DNA of 64,000 nucleotides from Flavivirga eckloniae (GCF_002886045.1 NZ_CP025791.1:5595001-5659000); one strand, 5' to 3'; shown: positions 37,015-45,623, counted from the stretch's first letter. Translations and numbers: made by a program. Notes: generated by a model not told the origin, from the sequence alone.

Positions 37015-37545
37015 ATGAAAAACATTATATCATTTGCAGGAAGCAATAGCAAAAATTCAATAAATGTAAAATTAGCGGCCTATGCTTCAGGCTTGGTAGA
37101 AAATGCAAACGTTAATTTTTTAGATTTAAACGATTTCGAATTACCACTGTATGGTATGGATTACGAAATAGAACATGGTATTCCAGATAACGCACATAAA
37201 TTTTTAGAAGCGATTAAATCATCAGACGGGATAGTATTATCTTTAGCGGAGCATAATGGAGCTTATTCAGCAGTATTTAAAAATCTGTTTGATTGGATGT
37301 CTAGAATTGAAGGAAAAACATTTTTTGGTAAGCCTATGTTACTAATGGCAACGTCACCAGGAGGTAGAGGAGGAGCTTCTGTTTTGAGTATATCGCAAGA
37401 TAGATTCCCACGCCATGATGCTAATATTGTAGAAGTGTTTTCATTGCCGTCATTTGGTGATAATTTTGTAGAAGGTAAGATTGCAGATGAAGCATTAAAT
37501 TCAGAATTGAAAGGTAAGGTGATTGCATTTCAAAAGGCACTGTAG
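37015..37545 (+). CDS. NAD(P)H-dependent FMN reductase/oxidoreductase
   Basis: 176 residues from the ATG at 37015 (MKNIISFAGSNSKNSIN). A further upstream ATG at 36979 lies before the -7 box and is rejected. Flavodoxin-like fold: FAGSNSKNSINVKLA binds flavin phosphate, and LSLAEHNGAYSAVFKNLFDW and SPGGRGG are conserved in NADPH-FMN reductases. Likely reduces quinones, azo compounds or flavins in the cytosol. First gene of the presumed MarR regulon. Confidence 0.88.
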   Translation: MKNIISFAGSNSKNSINVKLAAYASGLVENANVNFLDLNDFELPLYGMDYEIEHGIPDNAHKFLEAIKSSDGIVLSLAEHNGAYSAVFKNLFDWMSRIEGKTFFGKPMLLMATSPGGRGGASVLSISQDRFPRHDANIVEVFSLPSFGDNFVEGKIADEALNSELKGKVIAFQKAL

Positions 37546-37596
37546 CAAATTACAGAAAACTGAACACTGAGAATCGATTGCTAATAATAATTAGAT

Positions 37597-37661
37597 TCTC
37601 GCGAAGACGCGAAGACGCAAAGGAAAACTGTAAACTGATCACTGATCACCGAATACTAAAA
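37597..37661. repeat. Composite repeat: CGAAGACGC units plus five ACTGNNN heptads, ending at the marR start
   Basis: CTCGCGAAGACGCGAAGACGC (about 37598-37618) is followed by GCAAAG and then ACTGTAA, ACTGATC, ACTGATC, ACCGAAT, ACTAAAA (37627-37661). The last unit ends one base before the marR ATG. A similar two-part block precedes the ATG at 47898. Two more heptads (ACTGAAC, ACTGAGA) are at 37559-37572. Confidence 0.8.
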
Positions 37662-37662
37662 A

Positions 37663-38100
37663 ATGGGAGATTTCTCTAAAGATATTAATTCAAAGTTTCC
37701 AAATAATAGGATTAAGGCTTTGTTGAACATTGTTTATACAGCAAGTTGGATAAATAGTTATCAAAACGATTTCTTTAAATCATATGGAATTTCTCCACAG
37801 CAATACAATATATTAAGAATACTAAATGGAGCTAAAGAACCTTTAAAAGTTCAGGTGATCAAGGATAGAATGTTAGAGCGTTCTCCTAATGCAACCAGAT
37901 TAATGGATAAATTATGTGCTAAGGATTATATAGAAAGGTTGCCATCTGAGCATGACAGACGTGTTGTTAAAATTGTAATTACAGACGAAGGAAAAAAGCT
38001 ATTAAAGGCTATACCAAATACAATTAATAAAGATTTAATAAAAAACTTAAGTGAAGAGGAAGCAGAACAATTAAGCAATTTGCTAGATAAAATGCGATAA
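37663..38100 (+). CDS. MarR family transcriptional regulator
   Basis: 145 residues with a winged HTH: QQYNILRILNGA, LKVQVIKDRMLERSPNATRLMDKL (recognition helix) and the wing RLPSEHDRRVVKIVIT. Its only Cys is residue 85; there is no N-terminal sensor Cys as in OhrR, so it more likely senses a bound ligand such as a quinone or phenol. It sits between the flavin reductase and two pirins. The matching dyads TTCCTAGGAA and TTCCATGGAA are the best candidates for its operator. Its own leader instead carries the heptad array. Confidence 0.9.
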   Translation: MGDFSKDINSKFPNNRIKALLNIVYTASWINSYQNDFFKSYGISPQQYNILRILNGAKEPLKVQVIKDRMLERSPNATRLMDKLCAKDYIERLPSEHDRRVVKIVITDEGKKLLKAIPNTINKDLIKNLSEEEAEQLSNLLDKMR

Positions 38101-38122
38101 CCGTATTTTTTTGGATAAATAG

Positions 38123-38134
38123 TTTCCATGGAAA
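38123..38134. promoter_or_regulatory. Putative MarR operator upstream of the first pirin
   Basis: TTTCCATGGAAA, a perfect 12-bp palindrome 16 bp before the pirin ATG. With its right flank (GGAAAATAAA) it matches the dyad before the flavin reductase, differing in the two central bases. Confidence 0.6.
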
Positions 38135-38150
38135 ATAAAAATAATTTGTT

Positions 38151-39023
38151 ATGAAGTTAAACACGATAAAATTAGTAGGGAGAAGCGATTTCGTAAATAT
38201 GGGACCCATACAATTGAGGCAGCCATTACCAGGTCGAAATATAGATATGGTAGACCCTTTTATACTATTACACCATTACGGACCTTATGAGATTTCGGAA
38301 GAGAATAATCCTTTCGATTTAGGGCCACATCCACATCGCGGATTCGAACCCATTACCTTTTTAATTCAGGGCGAACAATTACACAGAGATTCCTTGGGAA
38401 ACGAAAGTGTGGTTAAATCAGGTGATGTGCAATGGACAACTGCCGGAAGAGGTATTATTCACGCCGAAGCCCCAACAAAGGCATTTGTGCAAAAAGGCGG
38501 TGTGCTTGAAGGGATTCAATTGTGGTTGAATTTACCGGCAGAAAAGAAAATGATTCCGGCTAATTATCAGCATGAAAAAAATGAGAGTTTTAATGTTATC
38601 ACATCTCAGGATGGAAAGGTTAACATTCAAGTTATTGCAGGTGAGTTAGAAAACAATTACGGAAGGATTAGAACACAAACTCCTGTAAACGCCTTTATGA
38701 TTGATGTTGAAGCGGATGGCGAACATTTTGTTAAAGTGCCAGAAACACATCAGTCTATGTTGTATTTATTACACGGCGATGTTGTTGTTAACGATTCTGA
38801 AAACCTAAAAGATGATGAAAAGCAAATCATTCAGTTTAATCAAGATGGTGACGGTTTTTCTGTAAAAGGAAATAAAGCAAGCAAGCTATTATTCCTTTCT
38901 GGTGAGCCTTTTAATGAAGAAGTAACAACTTACGGTCCTTATGTTATGAACACCCAAACAGAAATCATGGAAGCCATGCGCGATTACCAGATGGGTAAAA
39001 TGGGGTTTCTTCCTGCGAATTAA
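38151..39023 (+). CDS. Pirin family protein
   Basis: 290 residues, a bicupin. The metal site is complete: HPHRGFEP, LHRDS, and HAEAP with the Glu ligand. C-terminal cupin residues GEPFNEEVTTYGPYVMNT are typical of pirin. Relatives act as quercetinases or redox-responsive cupins. The operator-like palindrome 16 bp upstream points to control by the neighbouring MarR protein. Confidence 0.9.
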   Translation: MKLNTIKLVGRSDFVNMGPIQLRQPLPGRNIDMVDPFILLHHYGPYEISEENNPFDLGPHPHRGFEPITFLIQGEQLHRDSLGNESVVKSGDVQWTTAGRGIIHAEAPTKAFVQKGGVLEGIQLWLNLPAEKKMIPANYQHEKNESFNVITSQDGKVNIQVIAGELENNYGRIRTQTPVNAFMIDVEADGEHFVKVPETHQSMLYLLHGDVVVNDSENLKDDEKQIIQFNQDGDGFSVKGNKASKLLFLSGEPFNEEVTTYGPYVMNTQTEIMEAMRDYQMGKMGFLPAN

Positions 39024-39030
39024 GTAATAA

Positions 39031-39146
39031 ATGTCATTCCGGCCTACTTGAGCTGAGCGTAGCCGAAGCATAGGAGAAACCGCATAATCAAATTATTATA
39101 AGCTAGTATTATGCGATGTCTCAATCGTTCCTCATTTCGACATGAC
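39031..39146. repeat. Interspersed element bounded by TGTCAT/ATGACA
   Basis: Begins TGTCATTCCGG and ends CGACATGACA. Inside are GCTGAGCGTAGCCGAAGCAT and an inverted pair GCATAAT/ATTATGC. This is the same family as the element after sppA and the short copy at 54191-54220. A further small hairpin (TTCCCGT/ACGGGAA) lies at about 39194-39211. No gene is visible in this 203-bp gap. Confidence 0.65.
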
Positions 39147-39226
39147 AAAAGGAGTATTAACCTAAATATTAAAAGAATAAATTCAATTAAAAAGATTCCC
39201 GTCTTCACGGGAATGATAAATATATT

Positions 39227-39946
39227 ATGAAAACAATAATCCATAAATCAGACACCAGGGGATATGCCAATCATGGTTGGTTAAAATCACATCATACATT
39301 TAGTTTTGCAGGCTATCAAGATGCAGAACGCATGAACTTCGGAGCACTGCGTGTGCTTAACGACGATGTTGTAGAACCAGAAATGGGTTTTGGAACACAT
39401 CCGCATAAAAACATGGAGATTATCTCTATTCCATTAAAAGGCGCACTATCGCACAAAGACAGCATGGGAAATAAACGTGCCATTGAAGTAGGAGAGATAC
39501 AGGTAATGAGTGCTGGTACAGGTTTAACACATTCTGAGTTTAACGATAGTAAAACTGATGACGTTAACTTTTTGCAACTTTGGATCATACCAGAAGAAAT
39601 GGGTGTGACGCCTAATTATGAGCAAAGAAAATTCGATACGTCAGCTCAAAAGAATAAACTACAAACAGTAGTAGCTCCAAAAGATAAGTTAGAAGGAGAT
39701 GCGTTACCCATAAGTCAGCAAGCATATATTTACAGAACCGATTTAGAAGCAGGTAATTCTATATCGTTAACAGTTAAAAATGAAAACAATGGACTCTATA
39801 TATTCGTGGTTGAAGGAAGTATTGCTGTAGAAGGAAACACACTGGAAAACCGAGACGCTGTAGGGGTATGGGGTACAGATGCAACCAAAATAACTTCGAA
39901 TGAAAATTCTAAGGTTATTATTGTTGAAGTTCCAATGACATTTTAA
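39227..39946 (+). CDS. Pirin family protein (YhhW-like)
   Basis: 239 residues, shorter than the first pirin. Metal ligands are retained: HPHKNMEI, SHKDS and THSEFND. The N-terminus GYANHGWLKSHHTFSFAGY is typical of YhhW-type quercetin 2,3-dioxygenases. It is not a close copy of the 290-aa pirin, so this is not a recent duplication. Probable member of the same redox response group, though no matching operator lies directly upstream. Confidence 0.9.
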   Translation: MKTIIHKSDTRGYANHGWLKSHHTFSFAGYQDAERMNFGALRVLNDDVVEPEMGFGTHPHKNMEIISIPLKGALSHKDSMGNKRAIEVGEIQVMSAGTGLTHSEFNDSKTDDVNFLQLWIIPEEMGVTPNYEQRKFDTSAQKNKLQTVVAPKDKLEGDALPISQQAYIYRTDLEAGNSISLTVKNENNGLYIFVVEGSIAVEGNTLENRDAVGVWGTDATKITSNENSKVIIVEVPMTF

Positions 39947-39978
39947 GTCAGGTAACTAATTCAAAATAAATTAATAAA

Positions 39979-40025
39979 GCTGCCCTGAAAAGTGATTTAT
40001 TATCATTTATTTAGGGCGGTTTTAT
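39979..40025 (+). terminator. Terminator after the second pirin
   Basis: GCCCTGAAAAGTGAT (from about 39982) pairs, with a few mismatches, with ATCATTTATTTAGGGC ending near 40017, followed by GGTTTTATAT. Convincing hairpin plus T-rich tail. Confidence 0.65.
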
Positions 40026-40129
40026 ATATTTATATATACCCGATTTTGCCAATTCACGACTTGATACAAGGCAATTTCAAAAAATATGCGATATTTGCGT
40101 TCTGATTAACCACCAAAATAGAAAAGATT

Positions 40130-40312
40130 ATGGCAATGAATAAAAACACAGTGTTAGCATGGGCGACATGGATTATGATTTTTGTAGGATTCGGACTGAT
40201 TGGTCTGGGAGCCTTTAGGTATGATGATGTAGCAGGATGGGGCTTTGCCGCTGTAGGCGTTGGTTTCTTTGCTAATGCATGGGTGTTTAATGCCTTAAAA
40301 GGAAGAGTTTAA
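40130..40312 (+). CDS. Small membrane protein of the CAL67264 type
   Basis: 60 residues with two membrane helices (TWIMIFVGFGLIGLGAF and GWGFAAVGVGFFANAWVF) around a short YDDV loop. The sequence resembles a conserved flavobacterial small membrane protein usually found next to ettA, which is also the case here (72 bp upstream). Function unknown. Confidence 0.75.
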   Translation: MAMNKNTVLAWATWIMIFVGFGLIGLGAFRYDDVAGWGFAAVGVGFFANAWVFNALKGRV

Positions 40313-40384
40313 TAATCTCCTATTTCTAATTAGCGGTTTTTAATGTACCAAAAGTATAACGATCATAAATTAATAAACTAATAA

Positions 40385-42076
40385 ATGAGTGACGATAAGA
40401 AAGTGATTTTCTCTATGTCTGGTTTAACCAAGACATTCCAAGGAGCAAATACACCAGTATTAAAAAATATTTATTTAAGCTTCTTCTATGGAGCTAAAAT
40501 CGGAATTTTAGGTCTTAACGGTTCTGGTAAATCTACATTGTTAAAAATTATAGCGGGCGTAGATAAAAATTATCAAGGAGACGTAACCTTTTTACAAGAT
40601 TATTCCGTTGGTTTTTTAGAGCAAGAACCAAAACTTGACGATAACAAAACCGTAATGGAAGTGGTACGAGAAGGCGCAGCCGAAACCGTAGCTATTCTTG
40701 ACGAGTATAACAAGATTAACGATATGTTTGGTTTGGAAGAAGTGTATTCCGATCCGGACAAAATGGAGAAGCTTATGAACCGTCAGGCAGAGCTTCAAGA
40801 CCAGATCGACGCTGCCAATGCATGGGAACTCGATACCAAACTGGAAATTGCCATGGATGCCTTGCGTACTCCCGATGGTGATAAGAAAATTAGTGTGCTT
40901 TCTGGAGGAGAAAAACGTCGTGTAGCCTTATGTCGTTTACTTTTACAAGAACCAGACGTATTATTATTAGATGAGCCTACCAACCATTTGGATGCCGAAT
41001 CGGTACACTGGTTAGAGCATCACTTAGCACAATATAAAGGAACAGTAATCGCAGTAACACACGATAGATACTTTTTAGATAACGTAGCAGGCTGGATTTT
41101 AGAACTAGATAGAGGAGAAGGTATTCCGTGGAAAGGAAACTACTCATCTTGGTTAGATCAAAAATCAAAACGATTAGCACAAGAAAGTAAAACCGCTTCT
41201 AAACGTCAAAAAACCTTAGAACGCGAGCTAGAATGGGTAAGACAAGGCGCCAAAGGGCGTCAAACCAAGCAAAAAGCACGTTTAAAGAACTACGATAAGT
41301 TGATGAGTCAAGATCAAAAACAACTTGACGAAAAACTGGAAATATACATTCCTAACGGTCCACGATTAGGAACTAACGTTATTGAAGCTACAGGTGTTAG
41401 TAAAGGTTACGACGATAAATTGTTATACGACGATTTAAACTTCAATTTACCACAAGCTGGAATTGTTGGTGTTATTGGACCAAATGGAGCTGGTAAGACC
41501 ACTATTTTTAGAATGATAATGGGAGAAGAAACTCCGGATAAGGGCGAGTTTAAAGTTGGTGAAACAGCTCAAATAGCTTATGTAGATCAAAGCCATTCTA
41601 ACATAGATCCAGAAAAAACAATTTGGCAAAACTTCAGCGATGAGCAGGAGCTGGTTATGATGGGAGGAAAGCAAGTGAATTCACGAGCCTATCTAAGTCG
41701 TTTTAATTTCTCAGGAAACGAACAAAACAAAAAAGTAAAATTACTTTCTGGTGGGGAAAGAAACCGTTTGCACTTGGCTATGACATTGAAGGAAGAAGGC
41801 AATGTGTTGCTTTTGGATGAACCAACAAACGACCTTGATGTGAATACATTACGAGCTTTAGAAGAAGGTCTGGAAAACTTTGCGGGTTGTGCTGTAGTAA
41901 TATCGCACGACAGATGGTTTTTAGATAGAATATGTACCCATATTTTGGCTTTCGAAGGTGATTCTCAGGTGTATTTCTTTGAAGGTAGCTTTAGTGATTA
42001 TGAAGAAAACAAAAAGAAACGTCTTGGTGGTGATTTGATGCCAAAACGAATTAAGTATAAGAAATTGGTGCGGTAA
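40385..42076 (+). CDS. ettA: Energy-dependent translational throttle protein, ABC-F ATPase
   Basis: 563 residues with two ABC domains. Walker A: GLNGSGKST and GPNGAGKTT. Signatures: LSGGEKRRVA and LSGGERNRLH. Walker B: LLLDEPTNHLD and LLLDEPTNDLD. The linker (SKTASKRQKTLERELEWVRQGAKG) and length fit EttA. It binds the ribosomal E site and gates entry into elongation according to ATP/ADP. The stop is followed by the heptad hairpin. Confidence 0.95.
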   Translation: MSDDKKVIFSMSGLTKTFQGANTPVLKNIYLSFFYGAKIGILGLNGSGKSTLLKIIAGVDKNYQGDVTFLQDYSVGFLEQEPKLDDNKTVMEVVREGAAETVAILDEYNKINDMFGLEEVYSDPDKMEKLMNRQAELQDQIDAANAWELDTKLEIAMDALRTPDGDKKISVLSGGEKRRVALCRLLLQEPDVLLLDEPTNHLDAESVHWLEHHLAQYKGTVIAVTHDRYFLDNVAGWILELDRGEGIPWKGNYSSWLDQKSKRLAQESKTASKRQKTLERELEWVRQGAKGRQTKQKARLKNYDKLMSQDQKQLDEKLEIYIPNGPRLGTNVIEATGVSKGYDDKLLYDDLNFNLPQAGIVGVIGPNGAGKTTIFRMIMGEETPDKGEFKVGETAQIAYVDQSHSNIDPEKTIWQNFSDEQELVMMGGKQVNSRAYLSRFNFSGNEQNKKVKLLSGGERNRLHLAMTLKEEGNVLLLDEPTNDLDVNTLRALEEGLENFAGCAVVISHDRWFLDRICTHILAFEGDSQVYFFEGSFSDYEENKKKRLGGDLMPKRIKYKKLVR

Positions 42077-42086
42077 TTTAGCACGA

Positions 42087-42170
42087 AGAATAAAGAGCAA
42101 AGAATATAGAGAATAGAACATGATGAAGTCATCGACTCTATGCTCTATATTCTTTGCTCCCTTTTCTAAA
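42087..42170. repeat. Twelve 7-bp units folded into a 17-bp-stem hairpin
   Basis: Read in steps of 7 from 42087: AGAATAA, AGAGCAA, AGAATAT, AGAGAAT, AGAACAT, GATGAAG, TCATCGA, CTCTATG, CTCTATA, TTCTTTG, CTCCCTT, TTCTAAA. Positions 42095-42111 are the exact reverse complement of 42143-42159 (17 bp). It lies between ettA and the convergent response-regulator gene and could terminate either. Confidence 0.8.
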
Positions 42171-42228
42171 GACTTAGAGTAAAAGTATTTAATCAACATT
42201 ATTTGAAGAACAAAGAGGACAGAAACTA

Positions 42229-42918
42229 CTACCTTAAAGCTTCCATTTTCTTAAAAACAATAACCTTATACATCGCACTTACGGGAACTTTTTTATCCTC
42301 AATTAATACATGTGTTCTGGTTGCTTTTGTAACTCTGTTTAAATTGGCAATGTATGATTTATGTGTACGTTGGAAATTTTCAGATAACAAAGAGGTCATA
42401 TTAATGAGCGTTTCAGAGATAAGGTACATTCTTGAATCTGTAAAGATTTTTAAATAATTTCCAAAACTCTGAATATACAGAATGGATTTAAATGAAATAT
42501 TAACAGGCATACCATCATGTTTTATTTGAAGCTCTTCGTTACCGGTATGTTCTTTAGTTTGTATGATGTTTGAAGCTGAAACTTTGTTTATTGCTTTTAA
42601 AAAACGTTCAATTTTTATGGGTTTCAATAAATAATCTAACACACCATAATTATAACTTTCCAACGCGTACTCAGAATAAGCCGTAGTTAATATAACTTTA
42701 GGAGGATTTATCATAGCACTCAAAATTTCAATGCCATTAAGCTCTGGCATTTCTATATCAAGAAAAATGAGATCAACGTCATTTTGTTGAGCAAAATTGA
42801 TGAATTCAAGCGGGTTCCCGGTACTTAATACTAGTTCAAAATTGTCAATTTTAGAACAATAATCTTCTAACACTTTACGCGCCAGTACCTCATCGTCTAT
42901 GATGCCAATTTTAATCAT
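42229..42918 (-). CDS. LytTR family response regulator
   Basis: 229 residues. Receiver domain with phospho-acceptor Asp in IFLDIEMPELNG and conserved TTAYSEYALESYNYGVLDYLLKP, then a C-terminal LytTR DNA-binding domain (IQSFGNYLKIFTDSRMYLI, RTHKSYIANLNRV). The gene follows its histidine kinase by 19 bp on the same strand. It should be phosphorylated by that kinase and bind direct-repeat sites; targets unknown. Confidence 0.93.
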   Translation of the reverse strand: MIKIGIIDDEVLARKVLEDYCSKIDNFELVLSTGNPLEFINFAQQNDVDLIFLDIEMPELNGIEILSAMINPPKVILTTAYSEYALESYNYGVLDYLLKPIKIERFLKAINKVSASNIIQTKEHTGNEELQIKHDGMPVNISFKSILYIQSFGNYLKIFTDSRMYLISETLINMTSLLSENFQRTHKSYIANLNRVTKATRTHVLIEDKKVPVSAMYKVIVFKKMEALR

Positions 42919-42937
42919 GAATTGTATTTTTTAGTAT

Positions 42938-43927
42938 TTAAATGGTTAAGTCAATAGATAAATTTACACAATATGTTTTTTCCGTATCGTCAATTTCTAA
43001 TACATGAGCATTAGGATATAATAAATTTAAACGTCTTTTTACATTTTCAAGCCCCATACCTTTTCTTTCAGACTCAGAAATCATAGAAGGTTTAGAGTTT
43101 ATTACACAAAAATGAAGCGTGCTATTATTTATGGAGACGGTAATATCAATATTACTCTGTTCATTCGTAATTTGAGCGCCATGCTTAACTGCATTTTCAA
43201 CAAAAGGGATTAGTAACATTGGGGCAATCCTTAAGTTTAACAAATCGCCTTCAATTAAAAACTCAATATCACACCGTTTACTAAGCCGTTTTTCTTCAAG
43301 TAATAAATAATTTTCTATAAACTCGAGCTCTTCTTTTAACAGAACAGTATCTTTTTTAGAACTTTCTAATTGATATCGCATTAGTTCTGAGAGTTGCATC
43401 ACCAGATCGGGAGTTTCTGGTGATTGCTGCCTGGAGAGTGAAAAAATACTATTTAATGAGTTAAACAAAAAATGGGGATTTACTTGCTGTTTTAAATAGT
43501 TAAGCTCCATCTCTTTTTGTAATTTTTCTTTTTCACTTTTTTCTTTTTGGATGATCATACTTCTTCTTAAAAAGAAAGCAGCCATACCGGTTCCGGTCGT
43601 ATAAATAAGAAAGAAAAACATTTTAGAAACGGTATTCCATCCGTGGACGTATCCCCTTATATAAGAACCAATAAAAATGATCCCAATTAGCAGTATGCCA
43701 TATAAAAAGTAGTATCTCTTGTCTAAAACAAAAGGGATAAAAACAAAATGGTTGATCCAAATAATCACCATGATGATTATGGTATATTTAAGCCCATGCA
43801 TGTAAAAGGAATATTCCGTATCAAAATTATCCTTGGCTGCCCACATACTTAATACTTCAAGTATAGCAACCAATAAAAAGGCTCCAACATTAAGTAGTAT
43901 GGTATTTTTCAAAGACTTTTTAAACAT
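42938..43927 (-). CDS. LytS/YehU-type membrane sensor histidine kinase
   Basis: 329 residues from the preferred ATG at 43927 (MFKKSLKNTILLNVG); a longer frame from 44008 would add 27 hydrophobic residues. Four membrane helices (to about residue 130) are followed by a short coiled linker and the catalytic part: H-box HFLFNSLNSIFSLSR, N-box ENAVKHGAQ and G-box GMGLENVKRRL. Pairs with the adjacent LytTR regulator. Divergent from the serine hydrolase gene; the gap holds a long dyad. Confidence 0.92.
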   Translation of the reverse strand: MFKKSLKNTILLNVGAFLLVAILEVLSMWAAKDNFDTEYSFYMHGLKYTIIIMVIIWINHFVFIPFVLDKRYYFLYGILLIGIIFIGSYIRGYVHGWNTVSKMFFFLIYTTGTGMAAFFLRRSMIIQKEKSEKEKLQKEMELNYLKQQVNPHFLFNSLNSIFSLSRQQSPETPDLVMQLSELMRYQLESSKKDTVLLKEELEFIENYLLLEEKRLSKRCDIEFLIEGDLLNLRIAPMLLIPFVENAVKHGAQITNEQSNIDITVSINNSTLHFCVINSKPSMISESERKGMGLENVKRRLNLLYPNAHVLEIDDTEKTYCVNLSIDLTI

Positions 43928-44075
43928 AAATGCTTGTATTAGAAGGAGTGTAAAAATAATAGTTACAGATACGAATTTCCATAATTTTTTACAAAAGACA
44001 TATATCAATGACGAAATAAGGTTGTCATTTAATTGTGGAGTATGTCCTGTTTATGGTATTAGACAAGGATTATGC

Positions 44076-44119
44076 TATACTTTTAATTAGCAGTTAGTTA
44101 AAACTGTTATGAAAGTATA
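44076..44119. promoter_or_regulatory. 44-bp near-symmetric dyad between kinase and serine hydrolase
   Basis: TATACTTT (44076-44083) and AAAGTATA (44112-44119) form the outer arms; CAGTT (44091-44095) and AACTG (44102-44106) the inner arms. The right arm ends 18 bp before the serine hydrolase ATG. Could be an operator or a leader stem-loop. Confidence 0.5.
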
Positions 44120-44137
44120 ACTAAAATAAAACTATAA

Positions 44138-45364
44138 ATGATAAAAATGATGAAAAACACAGGGCTCTTACTTTTTACGCTTTTATTACTCTCCAATATT
44201 GGTTTTGCCCAACAAATTGATCCCGCACCAAAAGCTACAGTCGATCAAATCAAAGGTGCGTTTAGGGATGTTCCTGATCTGCAAAAAGCTTTTATCGATG
44301 CCTCACCAAAGGCTAGAAAAGATGGTATTCCTGTGGGGAAACTAGGTGCAGATGGGGGAGATAAAGCGATGATCCTTAAACTGGCACAAGAAATCGGTGA
44401 TAGTCTACATGGAAAGTTTGATAGCTTTCTTATTGCTCACAAAGACAAACTGATTTTTGAATCTTATTATTCTCGCGGTCGTATCAATCTGCCTCACCCA
44501 CAGGCCTCAGCCACTAAAGCCCATACTGGCCTGGCATTGGGCCGCGCTATTCAGTTGGGATATCTAACAATGGATGATCTCCACAAGCCCCTGATTAGCT
44601 TTTTAAAAGAACTCGATCCCACAAAATTTGTTGTAGGTGCGGAAAAAATCACACTGCATAAGGCACTTACTATGCGCTCTGGTATTCGGCTTAGTAAGGA
44701 GCAACGAGAAACATTTAAGAAAAACCCAGACTTGGTAAAAGGACAAAAAGAAGTACAAGCTTGGCTTACCCATAGCGAACCCATTACTTCTGCCACCCAA
44801 ACATTTCAATATAGTGGCGATCCTGTATTGATCATGCAAGTGATTGATGCGGTGGTACCCGGATCAGCCAAAGACTTTATTAAAACTGAACTACTCGACA
44901 AAATGGGTATTACCAATTATATTTGGCCGACTGCTTTTAATGGTCTACCACATGCCGGAAGTCGCGCCAGGCTAACATCACGAGATATGATTAAAATTGG
45001 CACCTTAGCCAGAAACAATGGTAAATGGAATGGCAAACAGTTGATCCCTGAAGCCTATATCAATAAAGCTATCAGCAGGATTCTTTATACGGGGGATGAA
45101 GAAATACACTACGGAGGTAAAGATGTCTCTAAACAAGGCTATGGTTATTATTGGTGGAGTGCTAACTTAAAACATGGCGATAAGAGCTATTTTGCCGTAT
45201 CTGCACAAGGGGGCTATGGTCAGTTTATCGTTTTGATCGAGGAGTTGGATTTGATGGTTGTATTTACGGGGCATGATAACGATACCAATTATTTGCAAAT
45301 AATTGCGGAGCGAATTTTACCAGCTTTTGATCTAAACTCCAGCTCAGCTATGAGTAGTAATTAA
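44138..45364 (+). CDS. Exported class C beta-lactamase-type serine hydrolase, probably acquired
   Basis: 408 residues. Signal peptide (MIKMMKNTGLLLFTLLLLSNIGFA). The catalytic SxxK is S124-A-T-K127 in PQASATKAHTG; the second motif is YSGD in place of YxN, and a third GG-type motif is at SAQGGYGQF. Relatives are penicillin-binding-protein-like esterases or peptidases, and true beta-lactamase activity cannot be assumed. Composition is unlike the neighbours: around the active site (44461-44520) G+C is 50%, with many CTG, ATC and GGC codons. This suggests horizontal transfer. An AraC-type relic lies 0.5 kb downstream. Confidence 0.88.
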   Translation: MIKMMKNTGLLLFTLLLLSNIGFAQQIDPAPKATVDQIKGAFRDVPDLQKAFIDASPKARKDGIPVGKLGADGGDKAMILKLAQEIGDSLHGKFDSFLIAHKDKLIFESYYSRGRINLPHPQASATKAHTGLALGRAIQLGYLTMDDLHKPLISFLKELDPTKFVVGAEKITLHKALTMRSGIRLSKEQRETFKKNPDLVKGQKEVQAWLTHSEPITSATQTFQYSGDPVLIMQVIDAVVPGSAKDFIKTELLDKMGITNYIWPTAFNGLPHAGSRARLTSRDMIKIGTLARNNGKWNGKQLIPEAYINKAISRILYTGDEEIHYGGKDVSKQGYGYYWWSANLKHGDKSYFAVSAQGGYGQFIVLIEELDLMVVFTGHDNDTNYLQIIAERILPAFDLNSSSAMSSN

Positions 45365-45403
45365 GGAAGGGTTGAAGAATAGAATTTGCGTAGCTACATT
45401 TAC

Positions 45404-45432
45404 AACGCCTGCTGAGAAGTGGGCGTTTTTAT
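45404..45432 (+). terminator. Terminator after the serine hydrolase
   Basis: AACGCC (45404-45409) pairs with GGCGTT (45422-45427), followed by TTTTATTT. It runs into the stop region of the convergent small gene. Confidence 0.55.
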
Positions 45433-45623
45433 TTGTTATCATACATATGCCCCTCAGTAAAGTCTTTATAAGGTTCATCTTCATCGGGCATTTTTGTGTC
45501 TATTTTGTTTAGCCTCTCGTTTTCCTTTTTAAGTTTATAAGACTTTCTCACACCAAGAATTAGTAAAACTGAGAAAATTACAACTACAATAATTAATAAC
45601 GTAACTATGTCAGATTGGTTCAT
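45429..45623 (-). CDS. Small single-pass membrane protein (64 aa)
   Basis: 64 residues from the ATG at 45623 (MNQSDIVTLLIIVVVIFSVL); the longer frame from 45662 adds 13 residues with no clear benefit. One membrane helix (residues of about 6-27), then a basic segment (RKSYKLKKENERL) and an acidic tail ending DFTEGHMYDNK. The tail resembles conserved small proteins of Flavobacteriaceae. Function unknown. Confidence 0.65.
   Translation of the reverse strand: MNQSDIVTLLIIVVVIFSVLLILGVRKSYKLKKENERLNKIDTKMPDEDEPYKDFTEGHMYDNK

Noticed and set aside
44138-45364. Antibiotic-resistance beta-lactamase
   Set aside because: SxxK is present but the YxN motif reads YSGD, and the overall pattern fits general serine hydrolases, so resistance cannot be claimed.
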